Source of the DNA: Arthrobacter caoxuetaonis
Lineage (GTDB): Bacteria; Actinomycetota; Actinomycetes; Actinomycetales; Micrococcaceae
Direction of reading: 5' to 3'
Assembly (NCBI RefSeq): GCF_023921125.1
Contig: NZ_CP099466.1
Location: forward strand, 2,666,001 to 2,730,000
Length of the DNA: 64,000 nt
A model generated the notes under the pieces. The model was not told where the DNA came from. It ran no database searches and was given only the letters and a program-made list of their open reading frames with translations. Below are positions 43,604 through 55,699 of the stretch, one piece after another. A program made the position numbers and the translations under genes. Numbering within the stretch: the first letter of the stretch is position 1; each line of letters opens with the position of its first letter.

Positions 43604-44026
43604 TTAATAGCGCTTCGCGGCCTCAGGGTGCGCGGCGAGCTCGGCAAGGACCTGCTTGTGGGTGCGGACCTCCACGATGAAGGACAGGAAGGGCACGACG
43701 CCGCCGAGCGCAACAACGATGAACTTGGTGAAAGGCCACCGCATGAGCTGCCACAGCCGGAAGTCGGCGAAGAGGTACACAACGTACAGCCAGCCGTGGG
43801 CGATCAGCACAGCCGTATAGAGGTTCAGCCCTCCCAGCATGACCGGCGGAATGCTGAGCATGTACTTCATGACCATTTCCGCCACCAGGAGCAGCAGGAA
43901 AATGCCGGTCACCCAGGAGGAGACCTTGTAAAAGGTCAGGGCCGAGCGGATCTGCGCGTGCGTTCCGCCAAACCGGCGCTTCTTCTTCTTCGGGCGCGGG
44001 GGCCTGGTGACTGCGGGATCGCTCAC
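43604..44026 (-). CDS. DUF3817 membrane protein
   Basis: 140 residues with a basic N-terminus and three or four membrane helices ('VTGIFLLLLVAEMVMKYML', 'LNLYTAVLIAHGWLYVVYLF', 'FIVVALGGVVPFLSFIVEV'). The 'SSWVTGIFLL' and 'PFLSFIVEVR' blocks mark the DUF3817 family, unknown in function. Overlaps the SURF1 stop by four bases (ATGA), as the two are usually neighbours in actinobacteria. Confidence 0.87.
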   Translation of the reverse strand: MSDPAVTRPPRPKKKKRRFGGTHAQIRSALTFYKVSSWVTGIFLLLLVAEMVMKYMLSIPPVMLGGLNLYTAVLIAHGWLYVVYLFADFRLWQLMRWPFTKFIVVALGGVVPFLSFIVEVRTHKQVLAELAAHPEAAKRY

Positions 44027-44853
44027 TTCTTTACCTCACTGCTGGTTGGTGCCGGCGGCTGTTCTTCGCCGTCAACGTCTTCAAAGTCGTCTTCGTCATA
44101 CTCGTCGTCCTCGTATTCGTCCTCTTCGAGGCTGCGCTGGTAGGAGTCAGCGAGGAGGCGCCACCAGAGGAACACCGCAAACCCGGCGAACACCACCCAT
44201 TCGACGGCGTAGAAGATGTTCATCCAGTTGATGGTGGTTTCCTGCGGCTGCGGCGCCACGGTTACCGTTTCCAGGTCGCTTGCGGCTGCAGGCTCACCGT
44301 CCACCAGGGTTTCGTGTGCCGTGACGAAAGCCGAGAAGAGCGGCTCGTCCCAGAGGTTGCCCAGTTCGGCGGTGGACAGGGCTGCAGAAGTTCCCTCCGG
44401 TACAGGTCCGGCAATCGGCGCTTCGGTGGGCAGCAGCCGCCCGATGATCGTAATTTCACCCTCCGGTGCACTCCCCGCCGCAGCAGGATCGGCGGTCCAT
44501 CCGCGGACGACGGGAATGGCTGCGTCTGAGGGCGCGCCGTCGACGTCGAACGCCGTGACGACCCAGTAGCCTTCCTCTCCGTCCTGCAGACGGTTCTGGA
44601 CCAGAACCTGGTCCTCCCGCTGGAAGGTGCCCGTAAAGGTCACCATTTGGTCTGCTTCGGTCGCGTAAAGCGGTACGCCGGGAGTGAAGACTTCCGTGAG
44701 CGGACGTACTTCCTCAGTGGCGGTGACCGGAGGCGGGCCCTCGCTTTCAGCGGCGGAGAACTGCCATTCCGAGAGCAGCACGAACACGGTGGAAATGGCC
44801 AGGGCAAGGATCAGGCCGGCGATCCATCGCGGTTGCAGGGCAGTCTTAAGCAC
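44023..44853 (-). CDS. SURF1-family protein
   Basis: 276 residues, starting GTG. One membrane helix at each end (about 10-28 and 225-243) with an exported domain between, the typical SURF1 topology, containing 'YATEADQMVTFTGTFQREDQVLVQNRLQDGEEGYWVVTAFD' and 'IPVVRGW', as in cytochrome-oxidase assembly factors (heme a insertion). A long acidic C-terminal tail (rich in Glu/Asp) is unusual. The downstream DUF3817 gene is coupled. Confidence 0.9.
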   Translation of the reverse strand: MLKTALQPRWIAGLILALAISTVFVLLSEWQFSAAESEGPPPVTATEEVRPLTEVFTPGVPLYATEADQMVTFTGTFQREDQVLVQNRLQDGEEGYWVVTAFDVDGAPSDAAIPVVRGWTADPAAAGSAPEGEITIIGRLLPTEAPIAGPVPEGTSAALSTAELGNLWDEPLFSAFVTAHETLVDGEPAAASDLETVTVAPQPQETTINWMNIFYAVEWVVFAGFAVFLWWRLLADSYQRSLEEDEYEDDEYDEDDFEDVDGEEQPPAPTSSEVKK

Positions 44854-44908
44854 GGCTTAACGGTACTTCGTAGTCGTGTAGAAAACCCAATGGACGGTGC
44901 CCCGGCGC

Positions 44909-45403
44909 CTAATGGTCAAAGAACACCAGCGAGGAATTAATGAGCTCGGCGATGACTTCGGCATCCTCTGCATGCCTCAGTGAGTCCCGGAACGCCGGCC
45001 GGAAAAGGGAACGCGCCAGCGTCGCCAGGACTTCCAGATGTTCGGAAAAGGAGGCGGCGGGGGTAGCTATCAGCAGCACCACAGTCGCCGGGCCGTCTGA
45101 TGCACCGAAGTCAAGGCTGTGCCCGTACTTGCAGATCCCGACGGCAATCGAGGTCTGTACCGCATACCGGCTCCTCGCGTGCGGCAGCCCGATCCCTCCG
45201 GGCAGGCCCGTGGCCATCTGGTGCTCACGGGCGCTGACATCGTTGATGAACCCCTCAAGGTCCGTCAGCCTTCCCTGCCGGTACATCCGCTCCGCCAGCT
45301 GCGCCGCAGCGTCCGTCCTGTCCTTGGCCACCATTTGCAGGATGACCATTTCCGGCTCGGTCAGGACAGCGCCCTTTTCATTCAGGCTCAGTTCGTCGCT
45401 CAT
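44909..45403 (-). CDS. PTS EIIA, mannitol/fructose type, orphan
   Basis: 164 residues. The phosphorylation site is His75 in 'GGIGLPHARS', typical of EIIA-fructose/mannitol and PtsN. No EIIB or EIIC is nearby; the neighbour upstream is glpD. Such orphan EIIA proteins are often regulatory. An extra 20-residue N-terminal tail precedes the domain. Confidence 0.87.
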   Translation of the reverse strand: MSDELSLNEKGAVLTEPEMVILQMVAKDRTDAAAQLAERMYRQGRLTDLEGFINDVSAREHQMATGLPGGIGLPHARSRYAVQTSIAVGICKYGHSLDFGASDGPATVVLLIATPAASFSEHLEVLATLARSLFRPAFRDSLRHAEDAEVIAELINSSLVFFDH

Positions 45404-45420
45404 CCGCTGGTGTCCCCGGG

Positions 45421-47145
45421 CTAGCGCTGCGGTGCTATGTCCTCGACGGCAAGCCGGGCTGCGTCGGCGGAAACGTCATCGGGCTGCTTTTGGCTGAGCC
45501 GTTCTGCTTCCACGCGGGCCAGGTAATGACGTACTTCGCTCTCCACCCGTTCGGCGTCCCAACCGAGGACAGGGGCCATGAGGTCCGCCGCAACGGGAGC
45601 CGCAGAGACCCCCCGGTCCCAGGACTCGATGGAGATCCGGGTCCGCCGTGCCAGCACATCTTCCACGTGCCGGGCACCCTCGTGCGTCGTGGCGTAGACA
45701 ACCTCGGCGCCCAGGTAGTCATCAGCCCCTGGCAGCGGTTCTCCCAGCTTGGGATTCTCGGCAATCAGGTCGAGCACCTCGGTTGCGAGGGCACCGTAGC
45801 GATTGAGCAGGTGCTCCACGCGCACCACATGGATTCCGTATTCATCGGCTGTGCGGTGCCTGCGGTTCCAGGCTGCCTTGTAGCCCACGGCACCAAGCAG
45901 CGGGATCGTCTGGGTGCAGCTTTCGGGCACCTTCTCATCGAGCGCCCGCGCTGCTTCGTCGACGGCGTCCTTCGCCATGACACGGTAAGTGGTCCACTTG
46001 CCTCCGGCCACGACGACCAGGCCGGGAACCGGGTGGGCCACCACATGTTCGCGCGAAAGCTTGGCGGTGGAATCGTTCTCGCCGGCCAGCAGCGGCCGCA
46101 GCCCCGCATAGACGCCTTCCACGTCTTCACGCGTCAGCGGCGTCTTCAGGACGGTGTTCACGTGTTCGAGGATGTAGTCAATGTCCGCTGACGTGGCCGC
46201 GGGATGGGCCTTGTCCAGGTTCCAGTCCGTGTCCGTTGTGCCGATGATCCAGTGCCGGCCCCACGGAATGACGAAGAGCACTGATTTTTCCGTGCGCAGG
46301 ATCATGCCCACGGTGGACTGGATGCGGTCGCGGGGAACCACCAGGTGCACGCCCTTGGACGCGCGGACCTTGAGCTGGCCGCGGTCGGTGACCATGGCCT
46401 GCGTTTCATCCGTCCAGACGCCGGTGGCATTGACCACCTGGCTCGCACGAATATCAAACTCCCGGCCCGTTTCCTGGTCGCGGACCCGGGCACCGACAAC
46501 GCGCTCGCCCTCACGCAGGAAGTCGACGACGGAAAGCCGGTTCACCGCTGTGGCACCGTAGTGGACGGCGGTGCGGACCATGTTCGCCACGTACCGCGCG
46601 TCGTCGACCTGCCCGTCGTAGTAGCGGATGGAGCCAATCATGGCGTCATCCTTCAGGCTGGGCGCAGCACGCAGGGTGCCCCGCCGGGTCAGGTGCTTCT
46701 GCATCGGAACACCCCGGGAGTTCCCGGAGGTCATGCCGAGGGTGTCATAGAGGAAGATCCCCGCGCCGACATAGGGCCGTTCAACAAACCGTTTTGTCAG
46801 CGGGTACAGGAAGGGCACAGGTTTCACCAGGTGGGGTGCGATGCGCTGCAGCAGCAGGCCCCGTTCCTTCAAGGCTTCCTGCACCAGGGCGAAGTCCAGC
46901 ATCTCCAGGTAGCGCAGGCCGCCGTGGATGAGCTTCGAAGACCGGGAGGAGGTTCCCGAAGCCCAGTCCCGGGCTTCGACCATGCCGACCTTGAGTCCCC
47001 TGGTGACAGCGTCAAGCGCAGCGCCTGCCCCGACCACTCCGCCGCCCACGATCAGGACGTCCAGTTCCCCTCCGGGCTCTGACGTCGCCTGAAGTTTTTC
47101 CAGGGCAGCTTCGCGGTATTCCGGACTGAGTGCATTTGTTGCCAT
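45421..47145 (-). CDS. glpD: Aerobic glycerol-3-phosphate dehydrogenase
   Basis: 574 residues. FAD-binding Rossmann motif 'VGGGVVGAGAALDA' at about 33-46; 'SSRSSKLIHGGLRYLE' is the family signature; C-terminal DAO-C domain. Oxidises glycerol-3-phosphate and passes electrons to menaquinone. ATG at 47143-47145 has GAGGA upstream. Its stop is 18 bases from the start of the EIIA gene, so the two probably share a message. Confidence 0.95.
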   Translation of the reverse strand: MATNALSPEYREAALEKLQATSEPGGELDVLIVGGGVVGAGAALDAVTRGLKVGMVEARDWASGTSSRSSKLIHGGLRYLEMLDFALVQEALKERGLLLQRIAPHLVKPVPFLYPLTKRFVERPYVGAGIFLYDTLGMTSGNSRGVPMQKHLTRRGTLRAAPSLKDDAMIGSIRYYDGQVDDARYVANMVRTAVHYGATAVNRLSVVDFLREGERVVGARVRDQETGREFDIRASQVVNATGVWTDETQAMVTDRGQLKVRASKGVHLVVPRDRIQSTVGMILRTEKSVLFVIPWGRHWIIGTTDTDWNLDKAHPAATSADIDYILEHVNTVLKTPLTREDVEGVYAGLRPLLAGENDSTAKLSREHVVAHPVPGLVVVAGGKWTTYRVMAKDAVDEAARALDEKVPESCTQTIPLLGAVGYKAAWNRRHRTADEYGIHVVRVEHLLNRYGALATEVLDLIAENPKLGEPLPGADDYLGAEVVYATTHEGARHVEDVLARRTRISIESWDRGVSAAPVAADLMAPVLGWDAERVESEVRHYLARVEAERLSQKQPDDVSADAARLAVEDIAPQR

Positions 47146-47198
47146 GGTCAAGATTCCTCTCTGAAGCAGGTGCCCCGGGGGTGTGGGGTCGATCGCGA

Positions 47199-48338
47199 TC
47201 AGGTGTTGTATTGGTAGGGGGAAACCAGCATCTCGATGCGCTGGAAGGCCTTCAAATCAGAGTATCCGGTGGTAGCCATTGCGCGCCGCAGTGCACCCAT
47301 GAGGTTGGAGGTCCCGTTGGTGTGATGGGAGGGCCCCCACAGTACTTCCTTCAGCGGGCCGACGGTATCCAGGTGAACCCTGTCGCCGCGCGGAAGCTCA
47401 CCATGGTGTGCTTCCTGTCCCCAGTGCCAGCCGCGGCCCGGAGCTTCTTCGGCGCGGGCCAGGGCGGAGCCCAGCATGACGGCGTCCGCGCCCATGGCGA
47501 TGGCCTTGACGATGTCGCCGCTGGTGCCCATGCCGCCGTCGGCAATCACGTGGACGTACCGGCCGCCGGACTCGTCCATGTAGTCACGCCGTGCTTCAGC
47601 GATGTCGGAAATGGCCGTGGCCATCGGCGCGTGGATGCCCAGTGCGCGCCTGGTGGTTGTGGTGGCCCCTCCGCCGAACCCGACCAGGACGCCGGCCGCG
47701 CCGGTGCGCATCAGGTGCAGTGCCGGGGTGTAGCCGGCGGCGCCGCCAACGATGACCGGAACGTCGAGTTCGTAGATGAACTGCTTCAGGTTCAGCGGTT
47801 CAGCATTCTTGGAGACGTGCTCGGCGGAGACAGTTGTTCCGCGGATCACGAAGATGTCCACACCGGCGGCCAGGACAGTCTTGTAGAACTCCTGGGTGCG
47901 CTGCGGGGTGAGGGACCCGGCAACTGTGACGCCGGCGTCGCGCATTTCCGCGAGGCGGGAAGTGATCAGCTCTGCTCGGATCGGGGCCGTGTAGATCTCC
48001 TGCAGCCGGCGGGTGGCTGCCGGGTTGAAATTCTCCTGGCTGAGGACGGCGATTTCGTCGAGGACCGGCTGCGGGTCCTCGTAGCGGGTCCAGAGTCCTT
48101 CGAGGTTCAGGACCCCGAGGCCGCCCAGGCGGCCGAGTGCAATTGCCGTGGCCGGTGACATCACCGAGTCCATCGGAGCGCCGATAACCGGCATCTCAAA
48201 CTGGTAGGCGTCTATCTGCCAGCTGACCGAGACGTCCTGGGGATCGCGGGTGCGCCGGGAGGGCACAATCGCTACGTCATCCAGGGAGTAGGCTCTGCGC
48301 CCACGCTTGCCTCGGCCAATCTCTATCTCGTTAGTCAC
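47199..48338 (-). CDS. GuaB3-type IMP dehydrogenase-related protein
   Basis: 379 residues, shorter than true IMP dehydrogenase because it lacks the CBS pair. A TIM-barrel is present ('PVIGAPMDSVMSPATAIALGRLGGLGVLNLEGL'). Where IMP dehydrogenase has the catalytic GPGSxC loop, here the sequence is 'VLVGFGGGATTTTRRALGI', so the cysteine is replaced. GTG start. Lies next to guaB in the same orientation, like guaB3 beside guaB2 in mycobacteria. The activity is unclear. Confidence 0.9.
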   Translation of the reverse strand: MTNEIEIGRGKRGRRAYSLDDVAIVPSRRTRDPQDVSVSWQIDAYQFEMPVIGAPMDSVMSPATAIALGRLGGLGVLNLEGLWTRYEDPQPVLDEIAVLSQENFNPAATRRLQEIYTAPIRAELITSRLAEMRDAGVTVAGSLTPQRTQEFYKTVLAAGVDIFVIRGTTVSAEHVSKNAEPLNLKQFIYELDVPVIVGGAAGYTPALHLMRTGAAGVLVGFGGGATTTTRRALGIHAPMATAISDIAEARRDYMDESGGRYVHVIADGGMGTSGDIVKAIAMGADAVMLGSALARAEEAPGRGWHWGQEAHHGELPRGDRVHLDTVGPLKEVLWGPSHHTNGTSNLMGALRRAMATTGYSDLKAFQRIEMLVSPYQYNT

Positions 48339-48366
48339 TGCTCTAGGTTATCCCAGTCGCAAAAGG

Positions 48367-48403
48367 AAGCAGGCACCGCTCCGGAACGGAACGGTGCCTG
48401 CTT
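48367..48403 (-). terminator. Terminator of guaB
   Basis: 12-bp stem AAGCAGGCACCG / CGGTGCCTGCTT with a 13-base loop, just past the guaB stop. It separates guaB from the GuaB3 gene, so readthrough would be needed to express both from one promoter. Confidence 0.75.
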
Positions 48404-48417
48404 CGAGGACCAGCGGC

Positions 48418-49977
<1,560 letters not shown>

Positions 49978-50048
49978 TCACGGCCGCGTTTATCCAATCG
50001 TAGAACGAAATGGACAGGGTTCCGTATTCCGGACGCTACCTGGTCCAG

Positions 50049-52148
50049 CTAAACCGACGCTGGCACGGTGACGCCTTCCCACCCGGTGGCGTCGAGGATC
50101 CGCTGGGCCAGTTCCGGGGAGACGGTCTCCATGTAGGTGCGGTTGAGGTGGTCGTGGTCCTTGTAGACGATCACGTTGCCGATGATGCCGGGGCAGGAGT
50201 CCTCAAAACAGAACTGGTCGCTCATGTCCAGGACGTGGACGCCCGGGATCCGTTCCTGGAGTCCTTCCAGAGGGGAAACCTCTGCCAGCAGCTCGCTGCG
50301 CGGGACGTGGCAGGCCTGGACGGAGAGGTCGTTTGCCTCCAGGCACTTGAACATATCGAACTCGAAGCGCGGGTTGTCCCGCATGGCCAGCACGGCGATC
50401 CCGGCTTCAGCGAAGGCCCGCACGCCGTCATCGTAGCCGCCGGCCAGATATTCGGCCGGGCTGGATTCTTCGGTGACGGAGGCGACAGTGAACACGGCGT
50501 CCGGCATCAGGCCCAGGGTGTATTCGCCTGCTGCCTCATTGAACGCGTTGCAGTCCTCGGAGCGTTCCGGATCCGCCGCCCCGTAACGGCATCCCATCTT
50601 CAGGACGGTGACCACGTGCCAGTCATTGGCCAGCGCGACGGGCCGCAGCGCTGCCGTCCACTGCATGGCGTGGGAATCGCCGAGCACGACGATTCTCTTT
50701 TGTGCACCGTCTGCGCTGCCGATCTGCTTGCAGGACGTTTCCAGGACGCTGCCTTCAGCCGGAGCGAATGCTTCGTCGCACGCATGGTCGAGCTTCGCCC
50801 ATTCCTGGTCCATCTCGGACGCGGAAGGTTTCACCAGGGCGGTCGTCGATGCAGCGGTTTGGAATTCAGGATCGAGTGAGAGGGCGCCGGGGTTGTCGGC
50901 AATGCTCTGCAGCCTGACTGCCTGCGCATCAGAGGCAACCTTGGCCTGCCACCCGGCCAGGGGCGCTGCGACCAGCGCGAAGGAGGCGGCGAGCACCAGT
51001 GCGGAGCGCCACGATGCGGCTTCCGGCCAGGACCAGCCGCGCAGCGGGGTTTCCACCAGTTTGGTCGTGAGCACCGCCAGGAGCAGCGAAACAGCAATCA
51101 CTGCGGCGCCGTCGACGATTCCGGCGTTTTCCTGGCCGGAGGCGATGAGCCAGAAGACGAGGACGGGCCAGTGCCAGAGGTACAGGGCATAGGAGTTGTC
51201 TCCCAGTTTCACCAGCGGCTTCGCTGTGAGCCAGCGGTCCGCTCCCAGCCTGCTGCCGGTGTCACCCGCAGCAATCACCATGGCGGCTGCCAGGGTGGGC
51301 CACAGGGCCAGGTATCCCGGGAACTGCTGCTGCACCTGCAGGATGATGCCGCAGCCGAGCATGGCTGCCACGCCGGTCCAGCCGATCAGGATGCGAAGCC
51401 TGCGGCCAAGGTGCAGATACGGCAGCGCGAGTGCCAGGAGGGTTCCAAGCGCGAATTCCCAGAGCCGGGTCCGCGTATCGAAGTATGCATACGCCTGGTT
51501 CGCGCCGGTCTGCCAGATGGAAAACGCGAGCGAAGCGGCGAAGATTATCCCGAAGATCCCGGTGAGCACGGTTCGGTAGCCGATTCGGGCCAGCCGGGCC
51601 GCCGGAAGCGCAGCAGCGAAAAGAAGCGGCCACAGCAGGAAGACCTGGCCCTGGATCGAGAGGGACCAGAAGTGCTGGAGCGGGCTGGCGCCGCTGTGGT
51701 CAGCGGCCAGGTAGTCGACGGCGTTGTTCGCCAGGGTCCAGTTCTGCACATAGAACAGGGAGGACCAGGACTCGGTGATGAGGTCCTGCCGGTAGCTGGC
51801 GGGCAGCAGGAATGCAGTGGCCGCGAGGACGGAGAGAAGCACGACGACGACGGCCGGCAGCAGCCGCTTGAACAGGTGCAGCCAGTAGCGGCCCAGGGCC
51901 AGTGCCCTGCCTGCTTCGGCTTTGCGGACAAAGGAACCGGTCAGCAGGAAGGCGGAGATGAGGAGGAAGACGTCCACTCCGCCGGAAACCCTGCCAAGCC
52001 ACACGTGGTAAATGACAACCAGTATCACCGCCAGCGCCCGCAGGCCCTGGACTTCCGGACGGTAGCGGCGTTCACCGGCTGCGGGGGCGGAAGGAACTGA
52101 CGGTTTTTCGGAGCGCGAAGCGGCAGCGTGCTGCTCGGTTGCTGACAC
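50049..52148 (-). CDS. Acyltransferase 3 family protein with SGNH domain (OafA/YrhL-like)
   Basis: 699 residues from the GTG at 52146-52148 (AAGGA upstream). About ten membrane helices, opening with 'YRPEVQGLRALAVILVVIYHVWLGRVSGGVDVFLLISAFLL', the acyltransferase-3 signature. The C-terminal extracellular half is an SGNH hydrolase-like domain: 'VVLGDSHAMQW' (Ser nucleophile) and a distal 'KDHDHLN' (Asp/His pair). It transfers acetyl or other acyl groups to cell-surface glycans such as peptidoglycan or polysaccharide. Stands alone between guaB and groEL. Confidence 0.88.
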   Translation of the reverse strand: MSATEQHAAASRSEKPSVPSAPAAGERRYRPEVQGLRALAVILVVIYHVWLGRVSGGVDVFLLISAFLLTGSFVRKAEAGRALALGRYWLHLFKRLLPAVVVVLLSVLAATAFLLPASYRQDLITESWSSLFYVQNWTLANNAVDYLAADHSGASPLQHFWSLSIQGQVFLLWPLLFAAALPAARLARIGYRTVLTGIFGIIFAASLAFSIWQTGANQAYAYFDTRTRLWEFALGTLLALALPYLHLGRRLRILIGWTGVAAMLGCGIILQVQQQFPGYLALWPTLAAAMVIAAGDTGSRLGADRWLTAKPLVKLGDNSYALYLWHWPVLVFWLIASGQENAGIVDGAAVIAVSLLLAVLTTKLVETPLRGWSWPEAASWRSALVLAASFALVAAPLAGWQAKVASDAQAVRLQSIADNPGALSLDPEFQTAASTTALVKPSASEMDQEWAKLDHACDEAFAPAEGSVLETSCKQIGSADGAQKRIVVLGDSHAMQWTAALRPVALANDWHVVTVLKMGCRYGAADPERSEDCNAFNEAAGEYTLGLMPDAVFTVASVTEESSPAEYLAGGYDDGVRAFAEAGIAVLAMRDNPRFEFDMFKCLEANDLSVQACHVPRSELLAEVSPLEGLQERIPGVHVLDMSDQFCFEDSCPGIIGNVIVYKDHDHLNRTYMETVSPELAQRILDATGWEGVTVPASV

Positions 52149-52250
52149 TTGCGGGTGTCCTTTCAGATGGCAAATACCGCAAGAGTTTACCTGTCCCTGC
52201 GCCCGCCCTTTGAATGTGCCGGCCCGGCGCGCCCCGGGCCGGCACACACA

Positions 52251-52292
52251 AAAGGGCCCCTCCGGGGCGGAGTTCCGCGCCTGGAGGGGCCC
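52251..52292 (-). terminator. Terminator of groEL
   Basis: Perfect 10-bp stem GGGCCCCTCC / GGAGGGGCCC (52254-52263, 52283-52292) followed in the reading direction by TTTTGTGTG, a good Rho-independent terminator 17 bases past the groEL stop. Confidence 0.85.
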
Positions 52293-52308
52293 ATTTGTTC
52301 AGCCCGAA

Positions 52309-53994
<1,686 letters not shown>

Positions 53995-54291
53995 TTACTT
54001 GACGACGATGGCCAGCACGTCGCGTGCGGAGAGCACCAGGTATTCCTGGCCGCCCTGCTTGACCTCGGTTCCGCCGTACTTCGAGTAGATGACGACGTCG
54101 CCCTCGGCGACATCGATCGGCACACGGTTGCCGTTGTCGTCAACGCGGCCGGGGCCGACTGCTACGACTTCGCCCTCCTGGGGCTTTTCCTTAGCGGTGT
54201 CCGGGATAACCAGGCCGGAGGCCGTGGTCTGCTCAGCTTCGAGCGGGCGAACAACAATGCGATCCTCAAGGGGCTTAATAGAGACCGACAC
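53995..54291 (-). CDS. groES: Co-chaperonin GroES
   Basis: 98 residues, normal length. '[45 protein letters not shown]' shows the mobile loop and roof strands. First gene of the operon, under two CIRCE boxes. The partner of GroEL. Confidence 0.97.
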   Translation of the reverse strand: MSVSIKPLEDRIVVRPLEAEQTTASGLVIPDTAKEKPQEGEVVAVGPGRVDDNGNRVPIDVAEGDVVIYSKYGGTEVKQGGQEYLVLSARDVLAIVVK

Positions 54292-54385
54292 TCGGGCTCT
54301 CCTTTGCTTAGTTACTAACGGGTTTGTGGACCGTCGGTAGGCGCTTGCCGTCGTCGCGGGTGCCGGTGAACGCTTCCCTCAGGAA

Positions 54386-54412
54386 TTAGCACCCTCACGT
54401 GGGGAGTGCTAG
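54386..54412 (-). promoter_or_regulatory. CIRCE element 1 at groES (HrcA operator)
   Basis: TTAGCACCC, 9 bases, GAGTGCTAG: arms match CIRCE with single differences. It lies between the -10 and the groES start. Confidence 0.85.
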
Positions 54413-54417
54413 GTCCG

Positions 54418-54446
54418 ACTTTATGCAACGGTTAGCACTCGGTCAA
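54418..54446 (-). promoter_or_regulatory. groES promoter
   Basis: On the minus strand TTGACC (54441-54446) and TAAAGT (54418-54423) with a 17-base spacer. The -35 sits inside CIRCE element 2, so HrcA binding should block RNA polymerase. Confidence 0.75.
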
Positions 54447-54458
54447 GGTGAGTGCCAA
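54432..54458 (-). promoter_or_regulatory. CIRCE element 2 at groES (HrcA operator)
   Basis: TTAGCACTC, 9 bases, GAGTGCCAA. Arm sequences are identical to the CIRCE at the Ruc-like gene (36095-36121). Confidence 0.9.
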
Positions 54459-54538
54459 CAAAGATCATTGGGATGCCCCTGCCTCCCGTGGCGCCGTCGT
54501 CTCTGTTACGGATTCGGTCTCCCCGTCCGGTGACTCAA

Positions 54539-54557
54539 GTTGCTTAGCCTTGCCTAA
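54539..54557 (+). promoter_or_regulatory. DtxR/IdeR-like iron box upstream of siderophore importer
   Basis: GTTGCTTAGCCTTGCCTAA matches the TTAGGTTAGCCTAACCTAA-type box at about 14 of 19 positions, with core TTAGCCT...CCTAA. It lies 110 bases before the binding-protein gene. This would give repression in iron-replete cells. Confidence 0.65.
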
Positions 54558-54666
54558 CCAGATAACTTTCAAGGGCGCGCAAAAATTAGCCAACAATTTT
54601 GTGTCCTAATGGCGGAGGCATCCGGCAGGCGACGCATCCTTTGAGAGAAATACTGGAGCACCACTC

Positions 54667-55620
54667 GTGAAGACGACCCTGAAGTCCCGGCTGCTGGCCG
54701 GAACCGCCCTCGTGTCCCTGCTTGCCGTGAGCGCGTGCGGCTCCGAGACCGATGCCGCCGCCGAACCCGCCGCCACGGAACCCAGCATGATCACTGTGGA
54801 GCACACGCAGGGCACCACTGAGGTCCCCGTGAACCCCGAGGTCGTCTACACCTTCGACCTGGGCGCCCTGGATACCTTGGACGCCCTGGGCATCGAGGTT
54901 GACGGCGTTCCGGCAGCAAACTTCCCCGAGAGCCTCTCCAAGTTCGGCTCGGATGACTACGCCAAGATCGGCAGCATGAAGGAACCGGACTTCGAAGCCA
55001 TCAGCGCCGGAGCTCCGGATCTGATCATCATGTCCGGCCGTACCGCCGACTTCTACGACGAGTTCTCCAAGATCGCCCCCACGATCAACCTCAGCACCGA
55101 CGCTGCCGACCCGTGGAACTCCTTCATCGAGAACACCGAAATCATCGGCGACATCTTCGGCAAGGAAGCCGAGGTCGAGGAGAAGCTCGCCGCTCTGGAC
55201 ACCAAGGTCGACGAAACCAAGGCCACCGCGGCGGACGCCGGCAACGGCCTGATCATCATGACCAGCGGCGGCGAAATGACTGCTTATGGCGCGGGTTCAC
55301 GCTTCGGCCTGATCCACGATGTCCTCGGCGTCGCCACTGCAGCGGACATCAAGTCCGAAGCCCAGCACGGCGAGTCGGTCTCCTTCGAATACGTGGCCGA
55401 GATCAACCCGGACCACCTGTTCGTCATTGACCGCGACGTCGCTGTCGGCAATGCAGGCGAAGTTGCCTCCGCTGTCCTGGACAACGAACTGGTCAAGGGC
55501 ACCAAGGCAGCAGCCAACGACAACATCACCATGCTCGATTCCTCCAGCTGGTACCTGGTGGGCTATGGCCTGAACAACGTTGACGCAATGGTCAGCGCTG
55601 TCCAGGACGGCATCTCCTAA
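54667..55620 (+). CDS. Iron-siderophore ABC transporter binding lipoprotein (YclQ-like)
   Basis: 317 residues, GTG start. Lipoprotein signal with lipobox VSAC, then the periplasmic-binding fold of the FatB/YclQ group: 'VPVNPEVVYTFDLGALDTLDALGI', 'DDYAKIGSMKEPDFEAISAGAPDLIIMSGRTADFYDEF', 'FEYVAEINPDHLFVIDRDVAVG'. Binds a ferric siderophore outside the cell. First of four genes, separated from the permeases by a strong hairpin. Confidence 0.93.
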   Translation: MKTTLKSRLLAGTALVSLLAVSACGSETDAAAEPAATEPSMITVEHTQGTTEVPVNPEVVYTFDLGALDTLDALGIEVDGVPAANFPESLSKFGSDDYAKIGSMKEPDFEAISAGAPDLIIMSGRTADFYDEFSKIAPTINLSTDAADPWNSFIENTEIIGDIFGKEAEVEEKLAALDTKVDETKATAADAGNGLIIMTSGGEMTAYGAGSRFGLIHDVLGVATAADIKSEAQHGESVSFEYVAEINPDHLFVIDRDVAVGNAGEVASAVLDNELVKGTKAAANDNITMLDSSSWYLVGYGLNNVDAMVSAVQDGIS

Positions 55621-55643
55621 CCCGTTCCCTTACCTGCTAGATC

Positions 55644-55685
55644 CTCATTGGCCGGGTCTGCCTTCGGGCAGGCCCGGCCAGTGAG
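55644..55685 (+). terminator. UUCG-loop hairpin after siderophore-binding gene
   Basis: 19-bp stem with two mismatches (CTCATTGGCCGGG...CCCGGCCAGTGAG) closed by a TTCG tetraloop, between the binding-protein gene and the first permease. Probably lets the binding protein be made in excess of the permeases. Confidence 0.8.
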
Positions 55686-55699
55686 GGAGACGGAATCGC

